DNA of 64,000 bases from Flavobacteriaceae bacterium R38 (lineage in GTDB: Bacteria; Bacteroidota; Bacteroidia; Flavobacteriales; Flavobacteriaceae), in assembly GCA_009901575.1 (NCBI GenBank), contig WXYP01000004.1, positions 372,001 through 436,000 of the forward strand, read 5' to 3'. Shown here piece after piece: positions 62,882 through 64,000 of the stretch. The notes beneath the pieces were generated by a model. It searched no databases. It saw nothing but the letters and a program-made list of their open reading frames with translations, and had not been told where the DNA came from. Positions within the stretch are counted from its first letter, which is position 1; each line of letters begins with the position of its first letter. Position numbers and translations under genes: made by a program.

Positions 62882-63010
62882 GCTTTTTAAAATTTAATCA
62901 CCCCTGTTTTCAAGCCTAAATTTAATGAAATCATTTTATAGTTATTTTCTAATAGTACTTATGGTTATATAATAAAATAAGTACGTTTTTTCTGTAATTT
63001 ATACTGTAAA

Positions 63011-63047
63011 ATTCTTAAATATAAATATAATTCTTATATTTAAGAAT
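63011..63047 (+). promoter_or_regulatory. AT-rich inverted repeat over the promoter of precursor copy 8
   Basis: ATTCTTAAATATAA (63011-63024) and TTATATTTAAGAAT (63034-63047) are exact inverted repeats 9 bases apart. The right part also forms ATTCTTA-TATT-TAAGAAT (63030-63047), an 18-bp MarR-like palindrome that covers a TATATTTA -7-like box. The next gene is the precursor starting 30 bases later. Confidence 0.55.
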
Positions 63048-63076
63048 TAATGTTTTAAACTTTAAAACGATATCTT

Positions 63077-63250
63077 ATGAAAAAAAGAAACCTTAAAAAT
63101 TTAAATCTGGAAAAGAAAGTAATTTCTAAATTAGATTTAAATACAGAAAGCCTAAAAGGAGGAATAGGTACACTTAGACAAGATACTTGTCCTGGCTATG
63201 GAGCTACATCTATTTACCCTTATGTTTGTAAAGTTACTTGTCCGGATTAG
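63077..63250 (+). CDS. GG-leader precursor peptide, copy 8 (57 residues)
   Basis: A short ORF starting MKKRNLKNLNLEKKVISKLD and reaching LKGG at residue 29. The leader fits the LxLxKxxIxxLN pattern of the other copies closely. The 28-residue core (IGTLRQDTCPGYGATSIYPY and VCKVTCPD) has three Cys and five Ser/Thr, the smallest of the set. An operator-like palindrome overlaps its promoter, and a MarR-family gene lies 200 bases downstream, converging. Together with the leader this makes a real gene likely despite its length. Confidence 0.7.
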   Translation: MKKRNLKNLNLEKKVISKLDLNTESLKGGIGTLRQDTCPGYGATSIYPYVCKVTCPD

Positions 63251-63447
63251 ATGGGTATTAAGTTCTACATGGTTAAATTTTCTAAAATCATCAGTAGAGC
63301 AAAATATTTTAGACAAATTATAAGCAGAATAGATAGAGTTAAATTGGAATTTAACATTAATAAAGCTCTTGGTAATTCTGCTTTTTTAATACATTAAATC
63401 TACAGAGGGTATTTTTAGCTTTTACCTGGTAATTATAAAGTAATGTA

Positions 63448-64000
63448 TTATTGAATTTCAATATGTTCCGGGCAATCTATACGCAACTCGTGTTTAGCTA
63501 AAGGTTTTTCCAGGAAATTACAATAAAATCTGTTTTCATTCTTTAAAAGAAATTTGCATGAAAAACACATTCTTTTCATGCTGACTATTCCCGAAACATT
63601 TAAATGATGGATAAGGGATAGTAAATTATCATAAAATACTTTTTTTTCTTCGGAAGTTCTGCGTTTAATAGATTCTTCTAAAATAGAAGGATAAGGTGTT
63701 AGTTTTTGAACTAATTCTTTGCCTTTTGCAGAGAGTAAGATTTGGTAACTTCTTTGATCTGAAGGATCCTGTTCTTTAAAGATAAACTCTTTTTTTTCTA
63801 AAGTTTTTATGGTGTCACTTATAGTTGCCTTTGTGACATTAAATTCATCAGACAAATACCCAACTTTAGAAGTTTCTGGAGAATGATGTTGAATAAAAAT
63901 GAGAACCTGAATTTGAATAGGACTTAGACCATGAGTTTTACTATGTTCCCATAGAAGAACTTTAAACGCTTCTGATACCCGTTCTAAAGCAATGACGATT
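63448..64000 (-). CDS. MarR-family regulator with C-terminal Cys cluster, 5' end beyond window
   Basis: The frame stays open to the window edge, adding at least ~48 residues upstream of the first start-like codon, so the gene is truncated. ALERVSEAFKVLLWEHSKTH, GLSPIQIQVLIFIQHH and VTKATISDTIKTLEKKEFI are the MarR winged-helix segments. The C-terminal tail has CFSCKF, a Cys in FYCNF and another in DCPEH: four Cys that may bind a metal or Fe-S cluster, or sense oxidation. It converges on precursor copy 8, whose promoter holds a MarR-like palindrome, so regulation of that gene is plausible. Confidence 0.82.
   Translation of the reverse strand, partial: IVIALERVSEAFKVLLWEHSKTHGLSPIQIQVLIFIQHHSPETSKVGYLSDEFNVTKATISDTIKTLEKKEFIFKEQDPSDQRSYQILLSAKGKELVQKLTPYPSILEESIKRRTSEEKKVFYDNLLSLIHHLNVSGIVSMKRMCFSCKFLLKNENRFYCNFLEKPLAKHELRIDCPEHIEIQ

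Noticed and set aside
1-64000. tRNA, rRNA, CRISPR array or prophage
   Set aside because: Reading both strands I saw no cloverleaf-type sequence, regularly spaced repeats, integrase or structural phage genes; a tRNA scan could still reveal something I missed.

Overview
The window is a piece of a Flavobacteriia (Bacteroidota) chromosome. The evidence is AT-rich DNA, many TANNTTTG-type -7 boxes, a TonB-dependent receptor with an N-terminal carboxypeptidase-like domain, lipoproteins with S-C lipoboxes, a type IX secretion C-terminal domain, a bifunctional OlsF-like acyltransferase, and an extended-SDR threonine dehydrogenase. I could not fix the genus. I saw no tRNA, rRNA, CRISPR array or transposase gene.

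Layout. 1-6.7 kb: an edge-truncated outer-membrane barrel, a decayed fragment of an M3 peptidase gene, a TonB receptor/lipoprotein pair with a palindrome inside its promoter, and an intact M3 peptidase. 6.8-11.9 kb: the most distinctive accessory region, two copies of a cassette made of a Cys-rich 'GG' precursor peptide, a membrane-anchored TPR-AraC regulator, and a second precursor reading away from the regulator. 11.9-25.3 kb: threonine dehydrogenase, M13 and M28 peptidases, CBS, PhzF and a giant BNR-repeat protein. 25.4-27.9 kb: three more GG precursors, a short SSB and a Crp/Fnr regulator. 28-33 kb: a metallophosphoesterase/Omp85-like fusion, a K+ channel-like protein and a Pycsar-type membrane effector. 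33-37.3 kb: two promoter-terminator units, the second looking like an attenuator with a 27-residue leader peptide, ahead of rtcB-prfH and two accessory genes. 37.4-57.7 kb: mostly housekeeping (histone deacetylase family, metG, mfd, fbp, lysC, S66 peptidase, YraN) plus a DUF1800/DUF1501 secretion pair, interrupted by REP-like palindromes. 57.8-64 kb: OlsF-like acyltransferase, small regulators (ArsR, LuxR-type, MarR), small membrane proteins and an eighth GG precursor of 57 residues.

How it may work together. The eight precursor peptides share a basic leader and mostly a GG site followed by Cys/Ser/Thr-rich cores; seven resemble the class I lanthipeptide-type leaders of Bacteroidota. No dehydratase, cyclase or peptidase-transporter lies in the window, so maturation and export must be encoded elsewhere. 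In both cassettes the divergent peptide promoter carries two direct repeats about two helical turns apart, at nearly the same distance from the -33 element. This suggests that each TPR-AraC protein controls the peptide beside it, possibly sensing it through a periplasmic TPR domain. Independently, the rtcB-prfH leader has mutually exclusive hairpins overlapping a short ORF, which would suit induction when ribosomes are damaged. Both models are inference from sequence layout.
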